Part shown: positions 11,510 to 23,015 of the stretch, piece after piece
Layout of the letters: every line of letters starts with the position of its first letter
Position numbering within the stretch: position 1 is the stretch's first letter
NCBI GenBank assembly: GCA_946406115.1
Contig: OX291553.1
Coordinates: forward strand, 4,965,001 to 5,029,000
Reading direction: 5' to 3'
Source of the DNA: Apoda limacodes
Taxonomy: Eukaryota > Arthropoda > Insecta > Lepidoptera > Limacodidae
DNA length: 64,000 bases
The notes under the pieces: generated by a model
What the model was told of the DNA's origin: nothing
Databases searched by the model: none
What the model saw: only the letters and a program-made list of their open reading frames with translations
Position numbers and translations under genes: made by a program

Positions 11510-12460
11510 TCAATTAATTAGCTTGTCAAACAGTGATTTTACGTACTCGTAAATGTCACATATTCGTATTTGTTACTTTAAATTCTAAGCGCAAAGACTC
11601 AATTTGCTTAACAAAATGATGCAATTTGCTTTCACGGCAACTTTTAAACTTGGACAAGACTCGGGGAAGTTTTATATTTTATGGGAAAAGTTGTCTGACT
11701 GGACGAGGTGTAGTTTTACTGGGATCGAGCAAGTTTAGAACAAGTGGTGAGAACGTTTTGTTCTTACGGTTTTATCTAGGCTTCCTGAACGAACCCAGTA
11801 ATAAGCTAAAATATTTAAACTTTCTGAAATGTAAAACCTGTAAAAAATACGAAATTAACTACCAACATTGTAAGTGTCTCAAGTTACATTTAAAATTGAA
11901 AATATAGGCTTTCAAAATTATTTCTTACGTTTATTATGACTTGGAGAAAGAATTCTCCATTAAATATAGTAGGTAGTAGTTGTTGCGCAGTTTACTTTCG
12001 TATTTTATAAGGAAGCTTGTTTTATTGCAAACAATATTAAAGAGACCGCAAAATAGGAAATTGCTGGTCGACTATGAGTTTTAGTGGTACAAGTCAAGCA
12101 ATCATCATTTTTGCAGAGTTTAAAGCATTTCTCGAAAAAGAAAAAAAACCAGGAATAATTTAAGTATTATTTCTACAGCATAAAAAGCGTATGAACTTAA
12201 TGCACTATTTTTCTAGTACACCATAGCGCGTATTGCTCTGTATCGTAGTCTCGTAGCACTCTGTGTGTCTCATAGAACTCTAGAACTCTGTAACAGCGCT
12301 GTAGTAGCACTTGATGTAAGTGGTAGGTCGTCATTTCTTAGTACATAGAAACTATGTACTACTCCATTTATATAAACTCCTGATACTTTGTATCAATTTA
12401 CAATACGGTACTTTGCGTGTTTTTTATATCCATGACCATTATAACGTCTGCACATATTTC
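11510..12460. other. No recognised gene
   Basis: A 93-codon plus-strand frame (11626-11907) ends in a lysine- and cysteine-rich tail. I recognise no domain and consider it chance or an old element. The rest is featureless. Confidence 0.45.
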
Positions 12461-12465
12461 AGGCA

Positions 12466-12720
12466 TTTTTTTTATACCACTAAGGTGGCAAACAATCACA
12501 CGGTCCGCCTGATGGTAAGCGGTCACCGGGGCCTATGGACGCTTATTACACCAGGGGCATCACTCGCGCGTTGCCGACCCTTCAAAAATCTAATAACTTC
12601 TTTCTTGAAGAACCCAATACTTAGAGAAAACCTTGGCAGGGAGCTCATTCCACAACCCAAGCGTTCGCGGGAGGAACTTTCTATGAAACCGCACTGTACG
12701 TGACCATTTCGGTTCTAAAG
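12466..12720 (-). mobile_element. LINE 3' end with ORF C-terminus
   Basis: Minus strand: VRFHRKFLPRTLGLWNELPA is encoded at about 12704-12640, the usual end of a LINE reverse-transcriptase ORF (xFLPRTxxLWNxLP). It then runs on to a stop and a 3' UTR finishing in GGTATAAAAAAA. This copy links the short 'CTACGGTGACCGCTTACC' tails in the window to a non-LTR retrotransposon. An opposite-strand frame (12320-12703) is only its shadow. Confidence 0.85.
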
Positions 12721-12724
12721 AGTT

Positions 12725-13248
12725 TTTTTCTTTGTGTTAGGAAAGGTATCGTTAGCTACTTACCTAATAGTTTGCGAAATATTTTAGTTTGTAGTTGTAG
12801 TCTCTTGGGCGAAATAATTTTTCACTATAAAATAAATTAAAAGCAGATTCTCAAAAATACATGACACGATAAAGAGTAATTAAGAATTTAAATTGTGGAT
12901 ATACTCCCTTCAAATTCAAATGTAAATTTACCACAAAGAGCTCGCGTTAAATTACGATAATCCCGCACAGTGATCATCCGGCAATGCGGTAATTTTATTT
13001 GCTCATAAATTTTGAGTTGCTCTGATTTACAAAGCGAGTGTGTACATATCATTGTCTGCTGTATTTAATTCCACATTGCTAAATTAATATGACCTTTGAT
13101 AAGCAAACAAATGTATACACCCCTTAGAATACATTCTAAAGCTATCAATTATTCTAAAACAAAAAAAGGTAAAGTTTTTAAGTAGCGTTCATGGACTAAA
13201 AAAATGCCTTCGAAAGCCATATTGAGCATTTTTATACTTGAAATTTTT
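12725..13248. other. No recognised feature
   Basis: AT-rich DNA between a LINE end and a Helitron start. I see no coding or repeat structure. Confidence 0.5.
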
Positions 13249-13251
13249 AAA

Positions 13252-13850
13252 ATCTATATATATAAAAGGCAATTTCCTGACTGACTGACTCATCAACGCC
13301 CAGCCCAAACCGCTAAGGATAGAAATTTTAAATTTGGAAAATGAGTTTGTCATATATTAAAGTCAGAGCTAAAAAGGTTTTGTGAAATTCAACTTCTAAG
13401 GGAAGTGGGAAGTTTGTATGAAAAACTGTAATTTTTTAAGTTAAATCGATGAAACGTTGTATTTGATCTTTTGATTCAAACTCAAGAATGATGTGATTCA
13501 CTGTTTTCAGAAACTTATCCCTCAGGGGGTAAAATAGAGGATGAAAATTTGTATGGGAATTGTATATTTACTTTTTATTACAAACAAAGAATGACACGTT
13601 TCAGGATTTTTCGAAATTCAACTCCTAAATGGGTGCCTACTCGGCAAAGTTTGTATTGTTAAAATATTTTTTTGTTGAAATAACTCTAAAAATTACCTAA
13701 TGCTAATTCTTGAACACAATTTAATGAAGTGCAGATTTCTTTATTTTATTTAATTCAGTCCCTAAGTAGGAAAAGGACATGCACAGTTTGTATACGATAA
13801 AATATTTCTTCACTCAATTTACTTGAAACTTGGTACATAATTCAAGATAA
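13252..13850 (+). mobile_element. Helitron 5' end (second copy), truncated
   Basis: A host A is followed by TCTATATATATAAAAGGC, a canonical Helitron 5' start, then CTGACTGACTGACTCATCAA, CCCAGCCCAAACCGCTAAGG and repeated phrases such as CTCAGGGGGTAAAATAG and TTCAACTCCTAA, shared with the 10 kb element. No CTAG terminus with hairpin is seen before the copia fragment, so the 3' end is lost or unrecognisable. The right boundary is approximate. No protein-coding ORF. Confidence 0.75.
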
Positions 13851-14280
13851 AACATTAATAACCGAGAATTGTACCATAAAGCTAAAACAAATATTTTGGT
13901 ATTTTTCAACTTTGAACTATGATCAGTTAATTTGAAATTTGAAATATTATGTTATTAATATTTTATTTTCTTCAAAAACAATTAGTGAACACCGTGATTT
14001 GATGATTGATTTGTTTTTCAAATCAAATTCAATATCGAACCCACAAATATAATGTAAAATTTGTAAAAAAATAATAATTTATAGAGAAATTTTATTCATA
14101 ATTTATGTAAATGTTCTAAAACAAAATTAATAAAACATGTATTTCAGAAAATTTTAATATTCAAATTAAGTATCAAAAGAATGGAAAAATTTGTAAAGAA
14201 TTTGTTTACAGTGCTATTGCAGGAATCGATGATGATTCATTGATGGTGGAGGATGCGTTGATGAGGCCCAATCGTGATAT

Positions 14281-15610
14281 GTTGCAGAAGGTTTAATACA
14301 GGTAAGAGGCATAGATTTCAATGAAACTTATTCTCCAGTAGTTAGAAGCTCAACTATGAATTTTAATTCCATTAGCTGTTCAATATGATTGGTTTATTGA
14401 CCATTGGGATGTCACAACAGCATTTTTATATGGCAGGTTAAAAGAGGATATATATATATATGCTGCAGCCAAAAGGTGTCATTGTTAGAGGTCAGGAAAC
14501 TAAAGTCTGTAAGTTGCAAAGATCATAGATATGGGCTTAAACAAGCTTCAAACTCGTGGTTCAATGAGTTGGATACAGTAATGTTAAGCTTAGGTTTTAT
14601 CCAGTCTAAAGTTGAACCTTGTTTGTATCATAAACTCAATGATAAAGCAAAACTTATTGTTGTTGTATATGTTGATGATATTTTTGTTTTTGGGAACTGT
14701 AATAGCAAAAAACAAGATTTGAAATTGTGTTTGTTAAATTAATTCAAACTTAAATACTTAGGTCCTGCTAGAAATGTACTAGGAATAAGGTTAAGAAGGG
14801 AAAAGTACTGTATTTATCTTGACCAAAAACAGTAAATATTAAATGTCTTAAATGATTTCAAAATGAGTGAATGTAAGCCTACTACCACACCCATGGAAGT
14901 TTGTTTAAGGTTGGATAAAGCATGTACTGTTGATTGTGAGTTACCTTATCAGAGTTTGATAGGTTGTTTAAATTACTTGGCAATGAATATTAGACCAGAC
15001 ATAGCTCATGTTGTAAGTATCTTGTCACAATTTAATTCTTGTTTTGATAATTTGCATTTTAAATGCGCTAAAAGAGTCCTTTGTTACTTAAAAGGAACGT
15101 TAGACTTTTGTCTTACTTTTAAAAAGACATAAAAACCTAGAGCTATTATTGGGGTCGTTCATTTGATCGTTAGTCGTATACAGGCTTTGTGTTTAAGTTA
15201 GGAGATAATGTAATATCGTGGGAGAGGCGAAAACAGCAGTGTATATCTATGTCTTCGACGGAAGCAGAGTATGTTGCACTGAGCCAAGCTTCTAAGGAAG
15301 CTATATATTTTAACAATAAATTGTCTACATTTTTAGACAAACCTTGTGACAAGCCTGTGGTGATCTTTAATGACAATCAGTCTGCTCTATAATAGCTAAC
15401 AATAAAATGAACCATAATAGGACAAAACACATAGATATCATGTACTATTTTATTCGTGAGGCAGTTTTGAATAATCAGATTGTGATTAAGTATATGCCAA
15501 CTGACGAAATAGTAGCTGACATAATGACAAAATGTTTACATGGTCCTAAAATTAAAGGTTTTGTTAACGATTTAGGTTTAAGGAACAGAAATAATTCAAA
15601 AAGGGTGGGA
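14281..15610 (+). mobile_element. Copia-type retrotransposon pol fragment (RT and RNase H)
   Basis: Ty1/copia reverse transcriptase and RNase H. At 14281 the frame gives VAEGLIQVRGIDFNETYSPV, the usual start of the copia RT domain. Further on come a DVTTAFLYG-type segment, YGLKQAS and the catalytic YVDD at 14668-14679. The frame 14863-15132 holds PYQSLIGCLNYLA and RPDIA. The frame 15189-15392 holds the RNase H motif SMSSTEAEYVALSQASKEA, and 15407-15661 ends with TKHIDI and ADIMTK. Gag, protease and integrase are absent, so it is 5'-truncated. Breaks include a shift at a TA run (14449-14462), and stops between the frames. Confidence 0.92.
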
Positions 15611-15916
15611 TGTATTTTATATAGTGTAATGATGAACAAATTTCTTAAGGGTGCGCACTAGACATTTTAATTTATTTTGGGTGCGTAGAAGTATTTGTTG
15701 TATTTATATTGTTCACTTTTTAGAATTGTCATTGTTAAGTCAGTGTTTGTCTTAAAGGTATGTACATAATATAGATTAAGGGTGCGTGTTAGAGGTTGAT
15801 TACGTAGATTATTGTAATCTATATTGAGTACTGGCATAATAGTTTTAAATATTGTATGTTTGTCTATGTGATTTGTTCTATGTCACAGTCTTAATAAAAT
15901 GTTCTGCTAAACAACA
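15611..15916 (+). repeat. Copia 3' LTR (about 306 bp)
   Basis: Starts TGTATTTTATATAG directly after a purine tract AAAAAGGGTGGGA (15598-15610), the expected polypurine primer. It ends ...AAACAACA, with AATAAA shortly before the end (about 15893). TG...CA termini and length fit copia-type LTRs. No second LTR is in the window, so the boundaries rest on sequence rules alone. Confidence 0.7.
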
Positions 15917-15979
15917 GGGTTTTACTAAATATCATTATAAATAGAAGATATTAGATAGAATCTAATATATCTTCAATTA

Positions 15980-16875
15980 CAACAGTTGCACGTTGTTGCA
16001 CCGGTTTAAGCATGGAAGAACATCCACCAAACATGACCCTCGCTCGGGTTGCCCAACAATGATAGTGACCGAATAAATGATTAAAAAGGTAAAAAAAAGA
16101 GTTTTTAGCAGACTGTCGTGTTACAGCACGTTTTATAGTTTTTGAAAAAAGATTTTGGTTAGTAGTGTGCATAGAATTTGACATGAACGCAGGGATGAAA
16201 AAAGTTACCGCGGGCTAGATTCCCAGAATGCTTATTGATGCACAAAAACAAATGAGGCCTAACATTTCTTTTCTTTGCAACCATTTAAGAAACGTGGCTA
16301 CACCATTACGATCCAGAAACAAAATAACATTCTATAACCGGGAAGAAACCATCAACTCCAACTGCCAAGAAATTTAAGGGGAGTTGTTTTCCCGGAAGGA
16401 TTCTGGGCGTTCTTTTTTGGGATAGTAAACCACCACCCCGGTCACGATTGAATATCTTAACCATAGAGCTACTGTTACTGGCTCTTCGTATGCAGAAATA
16501 AAAAACTAAAACGAAATTCGTCATAAGTGCCGAGGCAAACTAGCAACTCACAGTCCTGACTCACAGGTCCACTGTTACTATGGCTACAATTCAAGATGCT
16601 GGCTTCGAAATACTTGAGCATCTCCTATATTCACCCGACCTTGCCCTAAGTGATTTCTTTCTATGTATATATAGGCTACGGTGACCGCTTACCGTCAGGT
16701 GGACCGTAAGCTTGTTTGCCAACTTAGTGGTATGAAAAAAAAACTATTTCCAAGGTTGAAGGATTATTTGAAAGGACTGAGATTCGAAGAATATGAAGCT
16801 GTAGTCGCTGCAGTATTGGAATTTTTATGTGTGGAAGATGAAGAGTTTTTTAAGAAAGGAATTTTCAGTTAGAAA
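15980..16875 (+). pseudogene. Mariner transposase relic, split by a LINE insertion
   Basis: Cut-and-paste DNA transposase of the Tc1/mariner class, heavily decayed. About 15985 onward gives FKHGRTSTKHDPRSGCPT (N-terminal DNA-binding region). About 16219 gives WIPRMLIDAQKQM. At 16289 ETWLHHYDPETK appears; the codon before ETW, where the first catalytic Asp is expected (DETW), is the stop TAA (16286-16288). The second Asp region (HDNA) is unrecognisable. LLYSPDLALSDFF (16622-16660) supplies the last catalytic Asp. A 79-bp LINE tail then interrupts, and the frame resumes at FPRLKDYLKG (16748) to the stop at 16870. Motifs fit the mellifera-like DD34D group. Confidence 0.88.
16665..16743 (+). mobile_element. 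LINE 3' tail nested in mariner, with CTAT target duplication
   Basis: GGCTACGGTGACCGCTTACC to GGTATGAAAAAAAAA, a severely 5'-truncated copy of the LINE tail family. It is flanked by CTAT at 16661-16664 and 16744-16747. Removing the insert and one CTAT rejoins the mariner frame exactly as expected for an ...SDFFLFP... reading. Confidence 0.88.
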
Positions 16876-17079
16876 ATAAGGTATTTTAAGTGTATTATGC
16901 AAAAAGTCGACTATATTAATAATTAAAAAAGTTACAGGCAACATACGCATTCTCACTTTTTATTTAACGCTCTACGTATAGGTATATTACTAAGCGTTTC
17001 AATTAAGATTGTATATTTGTTAGTTGACTAACAAAGTATTATTTTATTAATTTAAATAGTTGAGTTTTAAATTGATTTG

Positions 17080-17345
17080 ATTTGATGCACTTAAAACCAT
17101 TGATAGATGCTCGAAAACTATTGCAAAATTCCCAACAGGTAAACCTGAAAATAAACATTGTCTACCGGTTGCTATTGAGCATGCTACTCTTGAAGTAGTA
17201 GAAGAATATACATATGTCGAAACAGACATTTTAGTAAGTCTAACTTCAACGAAAAAGTAAATCGAAGAATCTAAGTTGGTTTTTCAGCGTTTGGGAAATT
17301 ACCTAAAAGTTTTTCTACAAAATAAATTATTTGATATTACAATAT
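17080..17345 (+). mobile_element. RTE-like LINE fragment
   Basis: 17087 onward reads DARKLLQNSQQVNLKIN, resembling the 'L..S..VGLKIN..KT' region after the RT active site. A shifted frame then reads LEVVEEYTYVETD (cf. 'V.EYxYLGQ'), and further on FQRLGNYLKVF (cf. 'W..FGKL..VFK'). The order is right for an RTE-type LINE and the frame is broken. The call relies on motif order only. Confidence 0.6.
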
Positions 17346-20300
17346 AATAATTACAAAATAATTAATACCTCAGTATCATAGCCAAAAGTTTACATCCATT
17401 CGTTATTATCAGTGATGACTTAAAATGTAGTAACTTGATTTCTATCTGTTGGTTATCTATATAAACTACAAGTCTCTCGACAAGCTGTTTTTTTTTGCGC
17501 GATACAACTGTCAACATTTTTCATACATTTGATTTATTCTAAATTAAGGCAGATGCATGCATATTGCCAATTCTATTCGATGTTTGTTCGGCGTTTGCCG
17601 CGTTTTATGGTCCAATCAATCTGAGCGCTTGATATTCCTGAAGCTTGTTATCGTATCCTGGATTACTTCCAGGTATTGTATAATGTTACTCGTACAACTT
17701 ACATGCAATTCAATACATTGCACTTTATGGAAAAAATATAAATTTCCTAAAATTTTTGCTTGGGAAATGAATTTGAATTATTTTTGGTAAAAATAATGCC
17801 ATATTATTATATTTTATTTGTTTTAGATATAGTTTTAAGACAAATGAAATTGAATTAATAAATTAAACAGTTAAAAAACGTCTTGCATTCAGTTTTCTAT
17901 GTTCTTTGGATATCTTAGAATTGAAAAAAAATGCAACACCTACCTTAAATTTGGGAAAAATATTTAGTTACAAAAAAAATATTTTGCTGTTTTGGCCATT
18001 ATACTTTGAATTTTCCTTGATCTCAAGAGAATATCACGCTCCATGGGACCTAAGACGGGGAAGCAGGGGATATGTTTATTTTATGTAAGACTTCCTAAGT
18101 TCAAAGCCATTTTAGTAGGTATCAAAAGCTCTTCAAAAACCCTTTGTATAGCGATGCTGATATGCTGTCCGCAAGGTCCCATTACGGGGCCTAAGCGTAT
18201 GAAGCACCTCATTAACTAATTAACTGGACGAGCGAGGAGTTATTACGCGTCAGTCCTTTTATCGCCACATACATCGATGAGACTGGGCAAAATTTGTTTG
18301 GACATTTGCTGAGCCTCGTGTATGATGGGCTCAAAGTCTCTACAATCTACACTAAAAGAATATTTAACGGAATAATGGTATTTAGAACACAAAGTTAAAA
18401 TATTGACAATCTAGACATTTAATCTATAAAACGAAGTCACTTCCCGCCGTCAGTAGCGATATCGATAGCGTAGATCACTTAAACTACGCAATGGATTTTA
18501 ATGCGGTTTTTATCACTAGATAGAGTGATTCAAGAGATAGGTTTATACGTATAATTTTATATTATTTTGTGTTAAGTTGTTGAAATATGACGACAATTGT
18601 TCAAGATATCGGAAAAATCATGCAAACAGGGAACTTTTAATGGCGTGCGCTGGCTAAACCTTCAGATATACATCTTAATAATGTAGGTCTTGATAAGGCC
18701 TACAAAAAAGTCAGCAATAGTGTATATTTATCTCCTAACGTTTACTCACAATAAACGTTTTTATCTTTTCAAAAGCGTGACAAAAAGTTTACTTTTAGGA
18801 AGCTATTTTGATCCTTATATTATTGTTCTTTTGATCCTTATATCTTATTTAATATGTTAATTACTTAATCATTTCATGAAGAATAAATTGCATATCATTG
18901 TATTGAATACTTTAGAAGATATTACAATTTTAATATGACACGTAACAAAAAAAAATGATTTCTTTGACGAGACCTACGACGCTTTTTTGCATTAATTTTA
19001 TCTAGTTAAACATTATTTTGTAGCTTAACATTACGTTAAACTTTAATTGTATATAGGTTTAAAATGTTGTATGGGTTATTTTTTGCAACTAGGTTGTGTA
19101 TATATATGCATAGATATTTGTTTTCTTTTTGAGTGTTGCCTGTGGCGCTTAATTAGGTAGTATAGTGCAACAAACTTTCCTGACTCAATGGTCAAACATC
19201 AAAACTACAGTCGCCATATTGAAATTCTGTAAACTTACGCGACACTAGCGACAGACACCGGGTTGGAAAACCGGGCAGTCACAAATGCTTATTCCTAAAG
19301 AAGGTTGCAATAATACTGATTTTGTTACACGTGGTGAATCATTTTTTAGGTTTAGGGTCGCATTTTTGTGTTGTGTTGTCTTTAGGTAAAAATACACTAT
19401 GGATCTTCTATATCTCTACATTGCGTATTAGAGCTGCCAACAGTCCCGTATTTCATGGGATTTTCCATATTTTATGCAAACATTTTAATGTGCCGGCGGT
19501 ACAAATTTTTACATAAATCGAAGGACGGAACGCCCGCAACTATGTTCAACATTATGTTCATAAGGTTTTACAATAATATAATAGAAAGTATGTATATTCC
19601 CTCTTGTACTCGTGCTGGGCCGTTAGTTCTTTTATATAATAGGAAAAGGTTAATACTATTACCATATCCTAAACAATATTTCATTCACTCAGCCGACGAA
19701 AGCGTCGGTTACTCTGCGAGACGTGGAGCAAGCGCCCCGGACTAGCCTATGTCGTTGTATATAGCTAGTCAGGTGCTGTACAGCCAGTCATACATTTTGT
19801 CGCGTCGCCATGACTTCTCGACATTGTCGGATTTGTCAAAAGCGATGACAGACGGTATGTATGAATACGCCTATGAGAACGAATGGAACGTAACTCGGCG
19901 CACCGCGACATCCAAACTCATATTATAAATGCGAAAGTTACGATTTATCGTATTTAAAGTTTGTAAAGCAAATACTATAGCAAAATTATTGATTTATACA
20001 AGGCTGTATAATTGTATATTCGTGAGAATGAATATTTCATGAATACAATCTATAAAACAAACTCTGAAAAGCGTTTTACAAAGTAAACACGTTTTATTGC
20101 TCTCGCGAGAACGGTACGCGTTTTCACGATCGTCGACATGAATATTGATAACAATTGTCACCTTAATTTTTTTTTAAATTAATTTAAACAAAATATCTAA
20201 ATAAAAGCTGATCATTAGGTTTAGTTAATTTCAACTCATTTTTACCTCAGAATTTAGTAGAATCTTATGAAAATTTGTTCTTAATGATTTTATGTACAAC

Positions 20301-20493
20301 GATAATATACATTTGATATTTGTTTTAAAATGTTAATATAAAATAAAACTGCTATAGTGAAGTCCAATAACCTATGTCAAAATAATGTGGTATTAAAAAG
20401 AAAAAAAGCCAAATATGAACAAATTATTTCGATTATTATAATTATTCAATGACGAGAAACACACTTTTCATGGAATATTCTCATCTATTTATA
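17346..20493. other. No recognised gene
   Basis: Three kilobases of AT-rich DNA with only short frames (for example 17557-17790, 19322-19516, 19455-19745), none with a recognisable domain. A CG-richer patch at 19690-19920 contains the phrase TATTATAAATGCGAAAGTTA, which resembles a dispersed lepidopteran repeat start, but it is too short to delimit. Confidence 0.45.
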
Positions 20494-20545
20494 TTTTTTT
20501 TTTATACCACTAAGGTGGCAAACAAGCCTACGCTCCGCCTGATGG
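20494..20545 (-). mobile_element. Short LINE 3' tail
   Basis: T-rich run, then TATACCACTAAGGTGGCAAA and CGCTCCGCCTGATGG: the minus-strand 3' end of the LINE tail family, truncated to about 50 bp. Confidence 0.75.
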
Positions 20546-20789
20546 AATATAATATTATTATAATGAATATGTATAATTCATCTTTTTAACAATGATAAGT
20601 GAATCCTATCAGATAAAAATAATACTAAAATAACTATTTTTCTTTTAAAAATAACTTTAACATAAGTAGGAGTGCATAAATAATGATTCTTATCTTATGT
20701 AAATAGAATTTTAAGTTGAGATGTGGCAACCGCGGGAAATTTTTATAACTTATGCGTATACAAGCATATGCGTGTTCCGAAATCAGAAA

Positions 20790-20960
20790 CGAAAGCCGCA
20801 ATCACTAGCTAGTGACATTTCCAACGCGAGTCAACACAAGCTGCACAAATAACCTAATCTGAGTCCGGCAGAGACGGGTCACACACTTCGGGCGTACAGT
20901 GTTATTTGGTTACGAACCAATCGTGTGATAGCATCGAAGCCAGTTTCAGATATATAAGCA
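20790..20960 (+). repeat. Local dispersed repeat R3, copy 1
   Basis: Contains ACAAGCTGCACAAATAACCT followed by GAGTCCGGC, CACACTTCGGGCGTACA and GTTACGAACCAAT. Two further diverged copies lie within 2.2 kb in the same orientation (21440-21600, 22855-23015). Confidence 0.6.
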
Positions 20961-21439
20961 AAATGGTACTGACTGCGGTGGCGCGAGGCCTTTGATGTCA
21001 TGTGCTTGGTCTTCTAAATGCCTCGATTATAAGTAGTACTGTTCTATTCTATTATCATAGAAATCTACATATCAAATCCGCTCAACGATCTCCAAAAGAA
21101 GCGCAATGGAAGATTTGCTATGAGAGCCACACCAATAAAAGCTTTCTTGCTATTGCTCGCTAAACTTGAAAAAAAAAAATTTTATCCCCACTCTACATAC
21201 GACCCTTAATACTCTTGACAGTATTTGAACAGATTACATTTATGTAGCAGATATAAAAATCAATATATGTACCAAATTAAAGAGCTTGTCTCTAAATAAA
21301 ATGATTCTGAAATTCGGACGGACGCGACGGGCAGAAAGATAGACGGACAGACATAGGTAAACTATAAGGTTTGAGTGTTTGAATACGGAATTCTAAAACC
21401 TGGCAGATACATTCTATCAATAAAATTATTTTTCAAACT

Positions 21440-21600
21440 CAATAGGAATATCAGTAACTGCGATGCTGTTACACAAGCTGCACAAATAAGCTAATTTGAG
21501 TTCGGCCCGCGGGATAGCACACTTCGTGCGTACAATGGGATTACGTATCGACCATGCGAGAACTTTCGGCACAGCATATTTCCTACGTGATCATTCCCAT
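21440..21600 (+). repeat. Local dispersed repeat R3, copy 2
   Basis: Shares ACAAGCTGCACAAATAAGCT, GAGTTCGGC, GCACACTTCGTGCGTACAAT and TTACGTATCGACCATGCGAG with copies 1 and 3, in the same order. Function unknown. Confidence 0.6.
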
Positions 21601-22199
21601 TATATATAACATATACGAATTTATCAAACCGGTTTGATTCAATTAATTAGATCGAAAATAAGACAAAATAAAGATCAGTATCTATTAAATGTAGACTAAC
21701 GTAGATAGCAAAATAAGTATACTGCACAAGTTTTAATCAACAGAGTTATAAATGTACACTTTATTTGAATACAAAATGTAGGATTGCTCAAATAGTCCAT
21801 ACCCAATTGGTGCAGCTTTTTCAATTACAAGAGCTCGTAATTACAAATTATTCCTTCTATTTATTTATTTAGTTTTAGTCACTAGTACCAGTAATTACTA
21901 ATTTTAGAAACTCAATATTTTTTTCAGCGTTACAAAATTTTTGTTCCTTTAGTCCTTTTGTCAACTTCTTACTTAACAAAATATATTAACCGATCTTTTA
22001 TCAATTTAACGTTAACGAATTCAGACAAAAAAGAAGCAACTATTTTAATGGATAATATGGCTGCATTTATTTTTATTCCATTTCGTTATTTTCTGTGACA
22101 TCCCCAGTTTTCTTTTAAAATATATGTGTTAAACATTATTTTTTGTGAGTAATCAAAATTATCTTTTAAAACTTATTTCCGTGTATTTTTTATATGACT

Positions 22200-22345
22200 T
22201 CAGTCTACTTCAGTCGTTAAGCGAAGTGACAGGGCTTATCGGGACATGGAAATTTTGGCAGTCGCGTGACTACTAGCACGACACCGTCTACCAAATCTCT
22301 AAGCCCACTTCCTGTAGTGAAGAGAGGCCTATGCCCCTGTAGTGG
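22200..22345 (+). mobile_element. LINE-end-like fragment
   Basis: GAGAGGCCTATGCCCCTGTA then GTGGGGACAAAC resembles the 'GAGAGGCCTATGTCCAGCAGTGG' motif ending many lepidopteran LINE copies. It is short, and family and orientation are tentative. Confidence 0.4.
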
Positions 22346-22854
22346 GGACAAACAACGGTTAATGCAACTAGCATAAATAATATTATGGTTGTAATAACCA
22401 TATTTACAACCGATAAACGACAAACATCGTCGAATATTTTACTAGCGTAAGAATTCACCTCCGATTTGTAAAAGCATGACCAGCACCTCAGAGATACATA
22501 AAATTTGTGAAATGTTCGCGTTCTCTCGTGTAATGGATAGAATAAATGCATAATTCATTTATTCAAATGCAGTCGCAGAGCTACTTTAAGGGATCCGTCT
22601 ATTTATTGCTTTCTTTCCTGAAAAAAAAACCATTTTGTTTATAGTACCTGTTTTGTTTAAAGGAAATTGTATAATGAAAGTGAATTTTCGACGCTATACG
22701 CGGTTTTATCGAAATTATTCAAGACTTCGACATATTATACGATATTCCGGAACTGAGATCTATAAGCTGAGAGACAACATTTGTTCGACGACAGAAAGCG
22801 AAACAATGAATGTTTAATGACGCATTTCAATGACACAATGACGAAATAAATCAC

Positions 22855-23015
22855 TAAAGTGTACTGAGATTCCAGTGAGTGCGGTGTCATTCCCACACAA
22901 ATGAGCCCAAGCTGCACAAATAACCTTATCTACGTCCAGCTTGTACAGCCGCTCGGACGAAAACGTTCCGTGTACAAAACGTGACTACGAGTACTTCATG
23001 CGATATTCCTGGAAA
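22855..23015 (+). repeat. Local dispersed repeat R3, copy 3
   Basis: CCAAGCTGCACAAATAACCT followed by a TACGTCC block and GTGTACAAAACGTGACTACG, aligned with copies 1 and 2. It is the most diverged on its right half. Confidence 0.55.

Noticed and set aside
12320..12703. 127-codon plus-strand open frame
   Set aside because: It is the antisense of the LINE 3' end at 12466-12720, where the sense strand carries the RT C-terminus.
16681..16872. 63-codon plus-strand frame that looks like one small protein
   Set aside because: It fuses a LINE tail (16665-16743) to the end of the mariner transposase; not a gene.
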